A DNA stretch of 60,000 nt from Diphasiastrum complanatum. Lineage: Eukaryota; Streptophyta; Lycopodiopsida; Lycopodiales; Lycopodiaceae. The notes beneath the pieces were generated by a model. It did not search any database and was not told the DNA's origin. It saw only the letters and a list, made by a program, of their open reading frames with translations. Numbering within the stretch: position 1 is the stretch's first letter; each line of letters starts with the position of its first letter. The stretch lies in NCBI GenBank assembly GCA_029204225.1, contig CM055099.1, positions 68,505,084-68,565,083 of the forward strand, written 5' to 3'. A program made the translations under genes and the position numbers. Shown piece after piece: positions 13,155 to 24,020 of the stretch.

Positions 13155-16100
13155 GGTGAATCATATGTTGAGTTGCTCCCGAGTCCAGATACCAGGAATC
13201 GATATCTTGCTGTTCTCCGACCTTGGTCATGAAGGCTGCTTCATCTTCCTCTTGTTGCTGGATCGAGTGACTGGTTGATGCAGCATTTGCTTGTTGTTGG
13301 AACTACTTCTTCTTTTCATTGTTGTATTTCAAAGTTCTGCAGTCCTTGATGAGATGGCCAGTACTCTTACAGTATTTGCAAAATAGTTTCCGCATTGGCT
13401 GGAATAATGAAGTCCCTGAATTCCGATCCAGGCTGCATATTGCTCTTTCTGTCAGGATAATCTGACTTTGTAGATCTCTTGGATCTGAACTTCCGATTTT
13501 TCTTTGAATACAGAGCTTGAGGATCCGATCTTGAGCCAGAGGAGGATGCATTTCTTCTTATCTCCTCTTGTCTATTTCGTATGAATCATGTAGAGGCATA
13601 TATGTTCAAATTAAAAGTTGTCAAACTAGAGCATCAGCGCTTGTGCATTTGTATCATAAATGGTTCATATTACTGTAGCATTACATTCAAGCATATTCTC
13701 TCCAACTTTAACATTTTGAGCATTCCTCATAACTAGATCAAAATGTCTAGGGGATGGCAATAGGTCTCGAAACAACATGATGGTAGGCAAGTATATTAAA
13801 CTCATCGTGATTCCAAGAGTCTTACTTGGTTGAGATGGGCCATGTAATCGACAAGAAATAAGAAATGTCTATGATTGCATACATTCATGATAGGCAATTC
13901 AAACACTAAGTATTCCTTGCCAAAGATGCACGTTCCGTTCCGGATCGCGATCCGGAGTGCGATCCGGGAATTCCCGTTAGGGTTTCCCGGATCGCAATTT
14001 TTTTTGTTTTTTTTCTTGAAAAGTTGCCATATGGGTATCATGTGAAAGGACATCGAAAAAGCAATTATTATGCAGTTCTGTTGCTTGGTTTCACATGGTT
14101 TCAGATGGCTGCATTTATCAAAAATTTGGACATCACAGATCTGCAAATATTTGCTTTTGCATTCACAGATATGCATTCACAAGCTACATTCATCAGAAAT
14201 CTGGACATCGGTAGATCTGCAAACCATTGGCATCAGATATTCATTTCAATCCTATGTCTAACTGTTTGTAGAGAAGGATAGGGTCCCAGTGGCAGTAAGC
14301 AGACTTTTAACCTTTAATTTCTTTGCACGGTTACAATCTTTTTACAACCTAAAAAGTGTTGTCTTTGTTAATCAAGTGCATACGTTTTTTTAACTTTTTT
14401 GTCACGTTCCGGAACAGAACACATTCTGAAACGCGTTCCATTCCAGAGTAGGCAACTATGCTCCAACTTTAACATTCCAAGCATTCCTCATAACCAGATC
14501 AAAATGTCTAGGGGATGGCAATAGGTCTTGGAAAGACTTGTGGTGGGCAATAATATTAAACTCATCATAAATACAAGGGTCTTGCTTGGTTGAGATGGAC
14601 CATGTGATCAACAAGAAATAAGAAATATCTATGATTGCATTCAGTTACATATAAGGCAGTTCAAACACTAGCTATATTCCATGCATATGCTTTCTTGATA
14701 AATAATTGACAGACATAAGTGCTTGTCTATGGCGTTGTCTATGGCCTGAAGAACATCAATAAATGAACATGCAAGTGTCACCATTGAAGTACGTGTACAC
14801 ATGAATAGTCTACTCAAAGAATTGATAAGCCTTTGGGAAAGTTGCCATTCAGCTTTTAATGGATGATAGATTCACATACTTGCAATCTAGATGCATTCAA
14901 ATTTCATACATAGAATTAATCTATAAATTCTAGAGAATCATAGAATATTTAGAATAATCTAATTGTGATTTGAAATTTAGGTACTGAGTAATAAACACGT
15001 TCTAGTTCTAATGCTAAAAATGAAATTGAGGAAAGATTGCAAAAAAAATGTTCCAGAATAGTGTGCACTCACATTCCAAAATGTTGTGAGGTCAGAATAC
15101 ATTCTGACACAACCAAGGCACAATCAAAGCTAAGTTCATCTCAGTTTAAGTGTTTACATGTGCACATTTGAATGTATATTTATGCAAATACCTATGTAGT
15201 ATGCACACATATTGCATACGATACAAAAATATTAATCTCCAATTGACAGCATTGATCTAGACTAGACCTTCAGATCATACTGTCACAATGCTTCAGCTAG
15301 AAATAAAGTCATCTACTTGTGTAGAAGAACCTTCTTCTTTAGCACAAATGTGGCCTTGCAGAACTACAGAACATTTCACATCAAAAGCAGATTCACTTAC
15401 ATGGACTGAATCCAAGAACTACTACCATTTCAGGCCAAAAACTAGGTAAAGTTAGTCGGAAGGAGTACGTACAAGTCACTGACCCTTGCCAGGCTAGTGG
15501 CTGAAAAATTATAGTAGATTGCCCAAATTCCACCACAGCTTCACCAGTTAAGGTAAACATCGAAGTCACATTTTCAATAGTCAAATCGTTCATAATATAA
15601 TGGTCAGCAGGCGATAAGTCATCATGGCAAGTGGAGGATGGTATAGAAATTGAAAATTCTTCCATTTGCTTCGCTGACTCAACACGCATTGCTCCAATGG
15701 TGGAACAAAAACTTTGAGCTCCTGTTACTGCATCCGCTCTTGAGCTACAATTAATTATCCTCTCTGGAAGTATAAAAAAGCTGCAAATAGTAGGTGTCAG
15801 AAATGCTTCCCAGAACTGTAACAAGCAACGATTTATGCAATTTACATCCTTACCAAATATAAACAGCAAAATCCTCCTATTCACCACAACATATCAAGAG
15901 ATTACAATTTGTACAACCTAAGGGATTGGTGGTTGTAAAAATATCATTTGGTCTCTCACATTGAATGAACATAAATTGTTACAATCACAGGTCTAAGATC
16001 ATGATGCAGTTTGACTGATCACCTGAATGATAAGTGCATACCATGCCTTCAGATTAGCAAATCTAACCAAGAATGTTCAATTAACATCGAAGCGTACCAC

Positions 16101-19005
16101 AATCACTAGGCACCTGGTAGCCAAACACAAATGGCAGTTAATCCGCCTCTGTAGCGTTATCATTTCTGATTTGCTGCAGAAGGGCAACAATCAACTCCTC
16201 ATAAGGCACCACATTTGTGCCTATCTGTACTATCAACAAATTGAATTAATAGTAAAGAAAGTATGTCAATAGTAGAAAACTATTCTCAAAAAGTAGTTGG
16301 CTTGAAAGTATTTCTGGGCACTAGACTTATCCATGTTGAGTTTTTTAATCAATCGGAATCTCTTCTTTCAAAGGGGCAACATTGGTATATAAGGCAATTC
16401 ATTTATCAAGCATACCATATGACTAAAGGTCAAGCAACACGTTTAAAAGATACATTCCCCATATTACAGATTAAAGAGACCTACACCATTGAGATATCTT
16501 CATATTGGTTTGTTACACCATCTGCATTACTCATTAGGCCAGCTTTGAGTCCCAGCTATAGGTGGAGACTGGCAGATTCTAGAGCTTTTCTATTTGCAAC
16601 ATCTGTATGTGTTTGAGAGGTAGAGAGTGAGAAGCACTTCATCTTTCAATGAGATCTGCAGAGGTACCACTATTAGTTCCATGACCAATCAACCACCCTT
16701 TGAGCTCCAACTTCATATGAGCACCAAAGATGTATGGCCATGTGTATGTGTACCACATGCCTCATGGATCAAGATCGCTAACATTCTTTAGAATCGTCAC
16801 ATTTTCTTACAATCCTCTACAATTAAGCACCTATTTATGATCCGTCAATCATAAATATTTAGAACCTTATGATTCGTCAATCATAATTTTCTGGATTCCA
16901 AAATCATACTTAATCACTAAAGAATACTAGAGTGTCTATCCAGCACAACTCAGGAAACATAAGAATCATTCTAAAATCTTTTTCCCTAGGAAAAAAAATA
17001 CTGGATTTTAAAAATGTTCCTCAAGCTAGATTCTTAACAACAAGGTGAGTTATTTCAAATTTTCCATTTTGAGAAAGAAGGCATACCAAAACCAGTTCAG
17101 AATCCAACTTCTTCAACTACAAGAAACTTTAGATTACTATCCAAAACTGAATCTAAATATCGCAAAGTTCTGCTGAATTCCAACATCAAATCAGTTCTGG
17201 GATAGACATCCAGTCTCATAACTATCATATCATTGCTTGGTTAAGTTCCAAACTTAACTTATTAGCCAATCAAAGACCAGTGTGACCATGCCACCCAGGA
17301 GCAATTCCTTCGAGGAATATCCGACCGTTTCTGGTTCATTTGGCTACATATTTCTGAAAAGTTATTGAACTCAATCCTTAGGTAAAGATACCAAACTTGT
17401 CCGGTGGCTAGAACCATGATTTGCAAACAGACCAAAACCAAATAGTTTTCAGTAAAAGCCATGATCACAGAGTTCATCCTACTTTTTAGGTGATCAAAAC
17501 TTACTCCATTATTCGAATACTAATAATAGCAATAATTCCAGTTTATCTGATTCTACCAGTTACACAGCGTTAGTTCAACGAACTTGATAACTGTAGTGGG
17601 ATACGCATGCTTATTCCCAGCATAACAGAATATGCTTTACTGGTCATGCCTAACAAGAGCTTACGGCTTTCTCAGGATATGAGGAATTATCATAAAAAAC
17701 AAAATATGGTGAAGCATTTGACTGCTTTAGGCACAGTATCACCAGCATGCATGGACTCCGCTATACAGAAGAACAGAAACTAGGCTCATGCAAAGCATTC
17801 TGGAAGGTACAGAGTGAATACACAGTACATGCATCAATACTTGTACGGAACATTTCCAAAAATTGCACACAAACATTGCTAAACTTCATACCATCAGTAC
17901 GAGCAGTTCTCAACCATTTTTCATGCCAGGAGGGAGTCGATGTCAGCAAACTGCCTACCATGTCAGCACCAAACACAGTACGGATCGCACGTGCGAGCTG
18001 GAAGCATGCAAAAACCAGTATGGGGCGCCTTTTCAAGAGGTCAAAAACTAAAAATCACCATTATTCAATGCATGGCTTGGATCTAAGGCTAACAATGGGT
18101 TAGTTACTACTATTAGACACTGATTATGACGCCTGTCAGTTGCTGTTGGAGCAGAGTAACAAGAAATGAGCAAAAAACGAGTTTTTCTATGCTATTAGGT
18201 TGTTTCAGCTACAGATCCATCCAGGTCCACTACTACTCTTTGCAATTAATTGCTCAAAATCTGCCTACTGGTGTCCACAACAGCTGCAAGTGGCTCCATA
18301 TCATTCCACCCCATCAAAATTGTGACATGATTTTTACACATATACCTCCTATTTTGCAATAAATTGACCATTCAATCTTGCATGCGGGTTTACAGAACCT
18401 GTACCGATGCAAAATCAACCTCCTGACAGCATACAACCGTCTGACGATGGCAATTTACTGTTCCAAGTACCTAAGCAAAAACCTTGACTCACTGGAATGC
18501 AATCACCATACTCTGTGAATCACTTAAAAACAGGTCTCTACCTTCACTAGAAACCATCAGATACAGCCTCAACTTAGCAATATCGGGATAGCACAGAGTT
18601 TCTTCCCTCAGGATGACAAACAAGAATCTGTCCTCATAAGCTTCAAACACAAAGCTTTATTCTTGAATTACTGAAACACATCAAAGAGGGCTTCAGAAAT
18701 CTGATACCTAGAGATAGGTTCCTCCATTAGGACACAAAAGAACAAAAAGTTATGATTCAATACCATAACCTGTGGAATAGCAACAATGATGTGTCAGGTT
18801 AAGGGGTGCATGAGGATTGTGTAAAGTGAGCCTAGAGAGAGGCATTCTGGATCACTTTCTATGCAGCAAAGGTTCGCAGGAGACAAGGTAGCCAATTCCA
18901 TAGGTTTTCATGCTCGATCAAGCTATGTATTGCTGAGAATTCAATAAAGTGTCAGATTTGTAATCATCAAGTGTATGATATTTTGTTGCTTGTAAGTAGA
19001 GTTCA

Positions 19006-19057
<52 letters not shown>

Positions 19058-20087
19058 GAGTAATTCCCACATGACAGTCCACTTCAAACCCGAGCCACTT
19101 TCACCCAGGTACACTCCCTACATCCGCCTCTATGCTTTTCTGTCCAAACATCGTAAAGCTCCCTATCATTCCTATACTCACTCTCGTCACCCACACATAC
19201 CCTAGTATGATGAGGTACATAAACATCTCCAGCTCCAAGTTAACCACGCCCCACATCCTTTGCATAGCCTAGACATCTATACAATCGAACTTGTCATTTG
19301 AAAAGTAGACTGTAAGAGTAATGGTGGATGATCCTTTGACACTTATTTGGCAGGTCCCACCTTTAGTATGAGACTGACTAGCTGCTGATTGAGGAAGGGC
19401 CATGCGTCCTTGGTCAGTCTTGTATGTGCCCAATTCAAGAAGAAAGAATGCCGATGGAAGAGATATCTATATAGAGAGAGGACACAGGCAGTCTCATGTA
19501 AGCGATAGTTGAGACCCGTCTTGACTTAACACACAATCCAAACGCTGAGCTAATTTTCAGCGAACCTCAGCCACGACCACAGGAATGCAACAAAATAGGT
19601 GTTGAAAAATAAACAAGGCACACTAAAGTTAGAGAGTCGCTCAGATGGAAGGGTTGGGATGAATGAGATACAGATACATCAAAGCAAACCTCAGGGTACG
19701 TTTTACTCTTCGTGGAAACACGAATCAGCTGGAGCAGAAAAACATAAAACTCCGTAGCGTTGGCAAAGTCTATTTGCAAAATCCGTATAATCAAATAAGA
19801 GAGACACTAGAACGTGGAGACGTACGGTGAGACTACATAATCTTCCAACTGATGTGAGATGGCCACACCTATGTACAATTGATTGTACTTAGAATAAATC
19901 AGCCAAGCTTTGTACTTTGAACGCTTCCATGTTTATTGCACTACGTTATTTGCTTCCTATACTCGCTTATCTCAAACGAGACTTGGCCTACATTTCAGAC
20001 ACGCAGAAGCAGTTTTCCTTTGAATTTTCCTCATTGCAACAGGCATAAAAAATGAAACTCACCTCCTCTTTCCTTATCATCAGCCAT
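4867..20087 (-). CDS. Gene A: alpha/beta-hydrolase superfamily protein, 8 exons
   Basis: Spliced gene, proposed exons in order: 20087-20063, 15763-15484, 11695-11591, 11284-11156, 10799-10750, 10595-10498, 10270-9986, 5349-4867. All introns are GT-AG and the phases join into a 484-residue frame ending at 4867. The exon at 10270 carries the nucleophile elbow GHSKGG (Ser near residue 260), followed by FWPDIKDKVAGL. The last exon carries GEKSDGLV (candidate acid Asp near 422) and KLDHAWM (candidate His near 446), fitting a Ser-Asp-His hydrolase. I recall plant alpha/beta-hydrolase proteins with the same block order (VYLLVPGLFSNHGPLYF, IHSEASVEKNA, SPYGGSP); their substrate is unknown to me. No signal peptide or membrane span is evident. 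Exons 3-8 are firm because gene B repeats them; exons 1-2 are supported by splice phase and reading frame only. Confidence 0.85.
5554..5593. repeat. Compound GA/GC/AC simple repeat
   Basis: A run of GA, then GC, then AC dinucleotides inside gene A intron 7. Confidence 0.9.
6090..9210. other. Sequence in gene A intron 7 absent from gene B
   Basis: Flanking intron sequence matches gene B (A 5700-6080 with B 34570-34870, and A from 9335 with B from 35880), but the middle does not. It is probably one or more insertions. Near 6277 there is an LTR-like start (TGTTGGGGAAAATG) and near 6979 TGGTATCAC, 9 of 12 matches to an initiator-Met primer site, but no coding domain follows. Near 7810-7850 is a GTTCC/ATTCC-rich scrap ending GCAACTATG, like the one at 14449. 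Confidence 0.4.
9213..9334. repeat. 61-bp direct tandem duplication
   Basis: Units 9213-9273 and 9274-9334 (ATATCAACTATTTCAT through GTATGGACTTTCT) differ at only a few positions. Intronic in gene A. Confidence 0.93.
9414..9696. mobile_element. hAT-type MITE with 8-bp target-site duplication
   Basis: The 267-bp body 9422-9688 begins CATAGAACCCACGG and ends CACGGGAACTATG, giving short imperfect terminal inverted repeats. It is flanked by identical 8-bp ATCTAAAT (9414-9421 and 9689-9696), the duplication size of hAT elements. The interior is a mesh of ACCGTGG/GAACCGT palindromes round an AT-rich centre. It has no coding capacity. Gene B intron 7 has the uninserted site near 35985. Confidence 0.88.
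9986..10270 (-). CDS. Gene A exon 7: GHSKGG nucleophile exon
   Basis: 95 codons, phase 0 at both ends. Starts ASVETNAVELKQH, contains MLLGHSKGGVDAAAA and PYGGSPIAADILREGQ, ends RIIK|GTAAGG. Gene B has an exon of identical length with conservative changes. Confidence 0.92.
10498..11695 (-). CDS. Gene A exons 3-6
   Basis: Four short exons: 11695-11591 (LSFPVSSLEYGWRTVF), 11284-11156 (LVLRVQKTIQGSGDDIGW to LLQRIN), 10799-10750 (DGAHTLPDSLVYVLVPG) and 10595-10498 (GLFSNHGPLYFVDTKKYF to IHSE). Each has an AG acceptor and GT donor, and phases carry through. Together they give the N-terminal strand region of the hydrolase fold before the nucleophile exon. Confidence 0.88.
12786..12840. repeat. (TC)n microsatellite
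   Basis: Uninterrupted TC run of 55 bp inside gene A intron 2. Confidence 0.97.
12841..13093 (+). mobile_element. Possible non-LTR retroposon 3' end between CT arrays
   Basis: A segment bounded on both sides by CT arrays. It contains CCTGGCCCGGGTTGTGGGC twice, 51 bp apart (12860 and 12911), then reads TTTTTGGTCTTATGCACCC and GACGTTAATAAAGCTTTC before a CTTT/CT tail. Plant LINE 3' ends often have this look (short GC-rich UTR, then ATAAA and a simple-sequence tail). No LINE ORF2 is present, so this is a 3' fragment at best. Confidence 0.35.
13094..13152. repeat. (CTTT)(CT)n microsatellite
   Basis: CT run preceded by CTTT units. It abuts copia protease sequence at 13153 without spacer. Confidence 0.95.
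13153..13572 (-). pseudogene. Copia gag zinc knuckle and protease fragment
   Basis: Minus-strand Ty1/copia scrap closely related to 24950-25370. It has an intact CCHC zinc knuckle (CKYCKSTGHLIKDC) near 13375 and a protease start SWYLDSGATQHM near 13180 with the DSG motif. Homology ends abruptly at the CT array (13153) and near 13572. It lies in gene A intron 2 and has no counterpart in gene B. The translated CT array gives a spurious Arg-Glu repeat. Confidence 0.85.
13700..14680. repeat. 215-bp direct repeats flanking a palindromic GC-rich block
   Basis: 13700-13917 and 14461-14680 are about 85% identical direct repeats (CTCCAACTTTAACATT through TCAAACACTA), 761 bp apart. Between them lies a block that starts with GTTCCGTTCCGG, includes the perfect 16-bp palindrome at 13940-13955, and ends GCGTTCCATTCC and GGCAACTATG at 14460. 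The block resembles a MITE of the hAT type, but no clean target duplication was found. Confidence 0.6.
14681..15483. other. Gene A intron 2 remainder, no feature
   Basis: AT-rich intron. A degraded GTTCCAGAATAG/ATTCCAAAATG scrap near 15050 may be another relic of the block at 13918-14460. Confidence 0.5.
15484..15763 (-). CDS. Gene A exon 2: N-terminal region
   Basis: A 280-bp open exon between a pyrimidine-rich acceptor (ATACTTCCAG|AG) and donor GG|GTCAGT. It encodes ERIINCSSRADAV onward through MEEFSISIPSS to IIFQPLAWQG, and its two trailing bases complete the Gly codon at the start of exon 3. An alternative acceptor 17 bp upstream (TTGCAG) would need a different exon 1. No counterpart exists near gene B. 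Confidence 0.6.
15764..20062. other. Proposed gene A intron 1
   Basis: No transposon domain recognised. One exon-like open stretch on the minus strand (about 18000-17893, LARAIRTVFGADMVGSLL onward, with TTCCAG before it and GATG|GTATGA after) has splice-like ends, but its phases do not fit between exons 1 and 2. It could belong to an alternative transcript or be chance. Confidence 0.4.
19010..19055. repeat. (TC)n microsatellite
   Basis: Uninterrupted TC run of about 46 bp in the proposed gene A intron 1. Confidence 0.97.
20063..20087 (-). CDS. Gene A exon 1: proposed start codon
   Basis: ATG at 20087 begins MADDKERG and stops at a strong donor (GAG|GTGAGT), leaving one base that completes a Glu codon at the exon 2 acceptor. 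The intron 20062-15764 is 4.3 kb. Other start exons are possible; RNA data would decide. Confidence 0.5.
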
Positions 20088-20742
20088 ATCGAGGAGAGTC
20101 GGTTCTTGCTGCTTGTGTGCATGCGTCGAGTGGGCTTTCAGCTAAAATCAGAAAAACACTCCAAAAGTTGCTGCAACCACAGAGGAAATCTGGAAGCAAA
20201 GCTGGGAAACGATCAAAAGTGAATTACATTAAAGCATCCATGAAACAGGAACTTCAGCTTCACGGTTGCTGGATAAACTAGCAGTAAGAAACAATGAGTG
20301 AGATGTCTGTGAAAAGAGCAGCAATTGGAAGGCCTTGGTTAAGCTAATTCACAGAGAAACCTCCGATCCAGCTTACAGGTGCTTCTAAACAAATTCTGCT
20401 GTAAAGCGTGGGCATAAACTGGATCAACAGCAGCTTCCAATCTCAACACATTCTTTTATTGAAGAAAGGTTATAGTTGCAGGGTTGATGAAAACAAAAGA
20501 AAGAGCAATATATGCGAAAACAGAATGAATTCAGATAGATTCAAATTACGAAGACAGAGACGGTATGATCGAGGCAAAACAGGAACGGCTTGCCAAGGAT
20601 CCAAGTGATCCCATGTAATATATTCTGTGCCATTAACCACATCTTATAAGCGTGATCATCCAATAATATGAAAGCGCAGAAAGGAGGAGAGGAGGGAAAA
20701 AAAAGGGTCCTGAAAGGCGGCCTCCATTTTCGCTGCCAAATC

Positions 20743-20799
<57 letters not shown>

Positions 20800-20812
20800 G
20801 TGTGTGTGTGTC
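20743..20812. repeat. (TA)n(GA)n(GT)n in the 5' flank of gene A
   Basis: Compound TA, GA and GT repeat about 660 bp upstream of the proposed gene A start. On the gene strand it reads as a CT tract, common in plant 5' flanks and leaders. No function can be shown. Confidence 0.95.
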
Positions 20813-20959
20813 TAAATTTATCTGCTCCTCCACAATGGAAAATCTTTGGCTATTTATGTCAAAGCCCGCCAAAACTAGCTGTCTTGAACTTAACTTTATA
20901 GTCAGTTGAAGCTTCAGAACTCTACGGCTCATCAAGGCTCCGAAAACGCCGCCCATGAA

Positions 20960-21445
20960 CCCACCTATGCGCTTCTAGGGCTAAGCAACAAGTGCTTTCT
21001 TCTCATTTCTCATTAACATGGTGTCTTTTAAACAATTCCTATTAAATTTTTGCTATGTATAGTGGTTATATACAGCATATATACAACCTAGCAACGCTTT
21101 GTGGGCAATGCCATGTGAGGAGCAAGCTCTTAAGATGTCGCTTCGCAATGATTGAGAATAGAGCCTAGTCTATCACAATCAAGAACTCTACCCATACGCA
21201 CTTGACCCTCTGCATAGATTGACATCCTTTTCAATTTAAACATCTCATTACTTTCTTAGCTGAAAAATTGGTCCAATTTATTTCACATCAATCAATTGAT
21301 TCATGGACTTAGTTCGATTTTCATGAGCAGTTGGAACGGTATGTATTGGAATCTTTATTTAAGAGTCGAGCTCGTTTTTTTTCTTAGCACTTCATTCGCT
21401 TTTAGACTAAGTAATGATATTGGCATTTGGTATGTGCAAATGAAA

Positions 21446-21446
<1 letters not shown>
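20960..21446. other. Spacer upstream of gene A, no feature
   Basis: AT-rich with no coding or transposon motif seen. Confidence 0.5.

Positions 21447-21495
<49 letters not shown>
21447..21495. repeat. (TG)n microsatellite
   Basis: Uninterrupted TG run of about 49 bp. Confidence 0.97.
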
Positions 21496-21496
<1 letters not shown>

Positions 21497-21851
21497 GTTG
21501 TGAAGTTGAATTGGGTGCAACAAAAAATGTCCCAAAAGACTCTGATGGTGGCCCTCCGAATGTTTTAAAGCAAGTCTAAGACTAAATCTCCGACTCGTGG
21601 TGAGCAAGTCAGCTAATTCTCAAAGTCAAGATCAAGCTATGGAGCTCGAGTTTGGGCCTAGACAAACCCTAGAGCTCATTTCCAAGAGTTGGACAAAAAT
21701 TGACAGGCCTTAAAGCTCCAAAATTAGTCCAAAAAAATGTACTTTACCGTAAAGGCATTGTGGTCTGGGACTAATGGGAGGTGCGAAACTAAAAGAGGAG
21801 ACAAGCAATCGTAACTTCACAGCTTGGACATTATCTATAATTGCAACACCA

Positions 21852-22002
21852 AGTCTTACCTCCTCTTACCATCACTAGCCAGCAGGCTCCATGCCCACAG
21901 CTCATGTCAGTGATACCGAAGACCAAATAGTCTTACCTCCTCTTACCATCACTAGCCAGGCTCCATGCCCACAGCTCATGTCGGTGATACCGAAGACCAA
22001 AT
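21852..22002. repeat. Tandem duplication, 77 and 74 bp
   Basis: Units starting at 21852 and 21929 (AGTCTTACCTCCTC through GAAGACCAAAT). The second lacks three bases. They lie immediately 3' of the copia RNase H region, where a 3' LTR would be expected. Confidence 0.93.
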
Positions 22003-22024
22003 AGTCTATATTAAAATATAATAA

Positions 22025-22560
22025 CTATGCTTGACTCATGCTACAACTTTTTATATGGCTAGGTGGTTCTACTTCCTTATTGTGCACTTTCTCTCTAAGG
22101 TAACGATACCTGATTTCTATATGTTTGCTTCGAGAGTGAAATCTCGGATTGAGAGAAAGCACTATTGTGCTTTGATTGTCACAATAGATTGTTGTAGGAA
22201 GTGTTTGTGTAAGATTGAGGTCTGCAAGCAGTTGCCTGAGCCAGATCGCCTCTTTGGTTGCATTTGTGGCAGCTATGTATTCGGATTCCGTTGATGATAA
22301 TGCAACTGAGGTCTGCTTCCGACTGTTCCATGAGATTGTGCCTTGGTTGTATAAAAATACAAATCCAGAAGTTGATTTTCTGGTGTCGACTGTCCTGCCC
22401 AACCCGCATCTGTGTAGGCTTCAAGGATGTTGGCAGTTTGGTTGCCTCCGTAGCAGATGCTGAGAGTTGTCGTTGTTTGGATGTACTTCATGACTTTTGT
22501 TAGCACTTTCCAATGAGCTACGTCTGGATTTGACAGGAACTGGCTGAGTGTACTGACCAA
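22025..22560 (-). pseudogene. Copia 1 RNase H
   Basis: Contains EAYTDAGWAG, then in a shifted frame SSTESEYIAA, YCDNQST and SKHIEIRYRYLREKV, the usual copia RNase H motifs. At least one frameshift near 22380 splits it. Confidence 0.9.
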
Positions 22561-22760
22561 ATATGCAAGGTCTGGTCACGTGTAGATCATTGCGTACATC
22601 AGTGAGCCGATGATGGATTGAAACAGATAGCGCTTCATCTCTTTCTTTTCTGTCTCAGTTTGAGGAGATTGTTCCTTTGTTAGCTTTAGTTCAGGGTCGA
22701 GTGGAAAGTGACTTGGTTTGCAGTTGGCCATTCCGAGATATCGTTGCTGACTGATAAAGA

Positions 22761-23525
22761 TCAGTCTGCTGGATCGATCTCGTTGAATTTGAATTCCGAG
22801 ACAATAGTGGGCTGAATCATCTTGTATTCCTGGGCCAGCATGAATTTTGTATCGTTCATCAGATTCAGATTATTACTGAATAAGAGTGTATCATCTACGT
22901 AGAGAGTGATGATGATGGAGTAATCAGATACAGACTTGAAATAGACATTCGAGTCTGCTGAGTTTGGAATGAAACCATTCTTTATCAAAAATGCCTTGAT
23001 CTTTTGGAACCAGGCTCTAGGTGACTATTTCAGCCCGTAGAGCACCTTGTGGATTTTCCATACAAGGCGATGTTGCTTGTCGTTGAGTTCGTATCCCTCT
23101 GGCTGCTTCATATAGATCTCCTCTTCGATGGTTCCATTGAGTAAAGCAGTTTGGACATCCATCTGGTGGACTTCTAGATCTGTCGCGGTTGCAAAGGAGA
23201 GGAGTAGACGGATCGACACATGTTTGACGACTGGGTTGAAGGTTTCTGAATAATCTAGGTCTAGAATCTGAGAAAAGCCTTTGGCGACTAGCCTGGCCTT
23301 GTAACGATTTAGCCTTCCTTCAGCATCGTACTTTGCCTTGAATATCCATTTGCATGGAATCGGTTTTCGGTCCTTTGGCAGCTCAATAAGTGTCCATGTT
23401 TGATTCTCCATAAGAGAATCGAATTCGGTGTCCATCGCTGCTTTCCACTGGTCAGCATCAGGAGTAGACATCGCCTCAGCAACTGTGTTTGGTTCCTGCA
23501 CGAAGTAGCCAGCCGGATCATCCAT
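22761..23525 (-). pseudogene. Copia 1 reverse transcriptase
   Basis: Starts with the canonical block (WKAAMDTEFDSL, NQTWTLIELP, KARLVAKGFSQ, VHQMDVQTALLNG, LYGLK) and is stopped at 23025 by TAG. The palm motif LYVDDTLLFSNN follows in a separate frame at 22988-22761. The YVDD catalytic motif is intact, but the frame is broken between the two halves and after it. Confidence 0.92.
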
Positions 23526-23582
23526 AAATCTGGATGGAGGCTGTCTGAACTTGTTCGACCTTCTAGGTTGAACTTCGGTCCT

Positions 23583-23903
23583 CTAATGTGGGTTGACTTG
23601 TTGAGGTTCTGAATCATTGTTTGACTTATCATCGTTATTCAGCAGTTGAATCCCTGGATCGGAATTGTCTGGTTGCTCGATCCTTGGATCGCAATTATCA
23701 GCGGCTTTCCCTTTGTGGTCGATGAACTGATCTTCCACAAAATTGGCATCTCTACTGGTGAATGCCTTCTTGGTATCCAGATTGTAGGGCTTGTATGCCT
23801 TGTGATTTGGGGAATAGCCAATGAAAATCATTTTCCTACTCTTGTCATTTAGCTTTCTTCTTAGATCCTCAGGGATCTGAGCGAAAGCGATGCATCCAAA
23901 CAC
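23583..23903 (-). pseudogene. Copia 1 integrase C-terminal and linker
   Basis: MFGCIAFAQIP, KMIFIGYSPNHKAYK and the acidic, Asn/Asp-rich linker typical between copia integrase and reverse transcriptase. An in-frame stop precedes it near 23904. Confidence 0.85.
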
Positions 23904-24020
23904 TCAAATATGTTTGAGTGATGATTTTGATCATGTCCACACCTCATAAGGTGTCTTGCCATTCAAGGCTTTGGTGATGGAACGATTTTGTAAATAGACA
24001 GATGTAATAACAGCTTCTGT

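Noticed and set aside
12982-13230. Arg-Glu repeat protein on the minus strand
   Set aside because: It is the translation of a CT microsatellite joined to a copia protease scrap.
15764-15887. Upstream part of the 164-codon frame starting MVNRRILLF
   Set aside because: It lies before the AG acceptor of gene A exon 2 and is intron sequence read through.
17761-18036. Exon-like frame LARAIRTVFGADMVGSLL
   Set aside because: Splice-like ends, but a phase-0 start and one-base carry cannot be placed between the proposed exons 1 and 2; no recognised family.
20633-20956. 107-codon minus frame starting MGGVFGALMSRR
   Set aside because: It runs through the GA/TA microsatellite and has no donor site fitting gene A; probably leader or flank.
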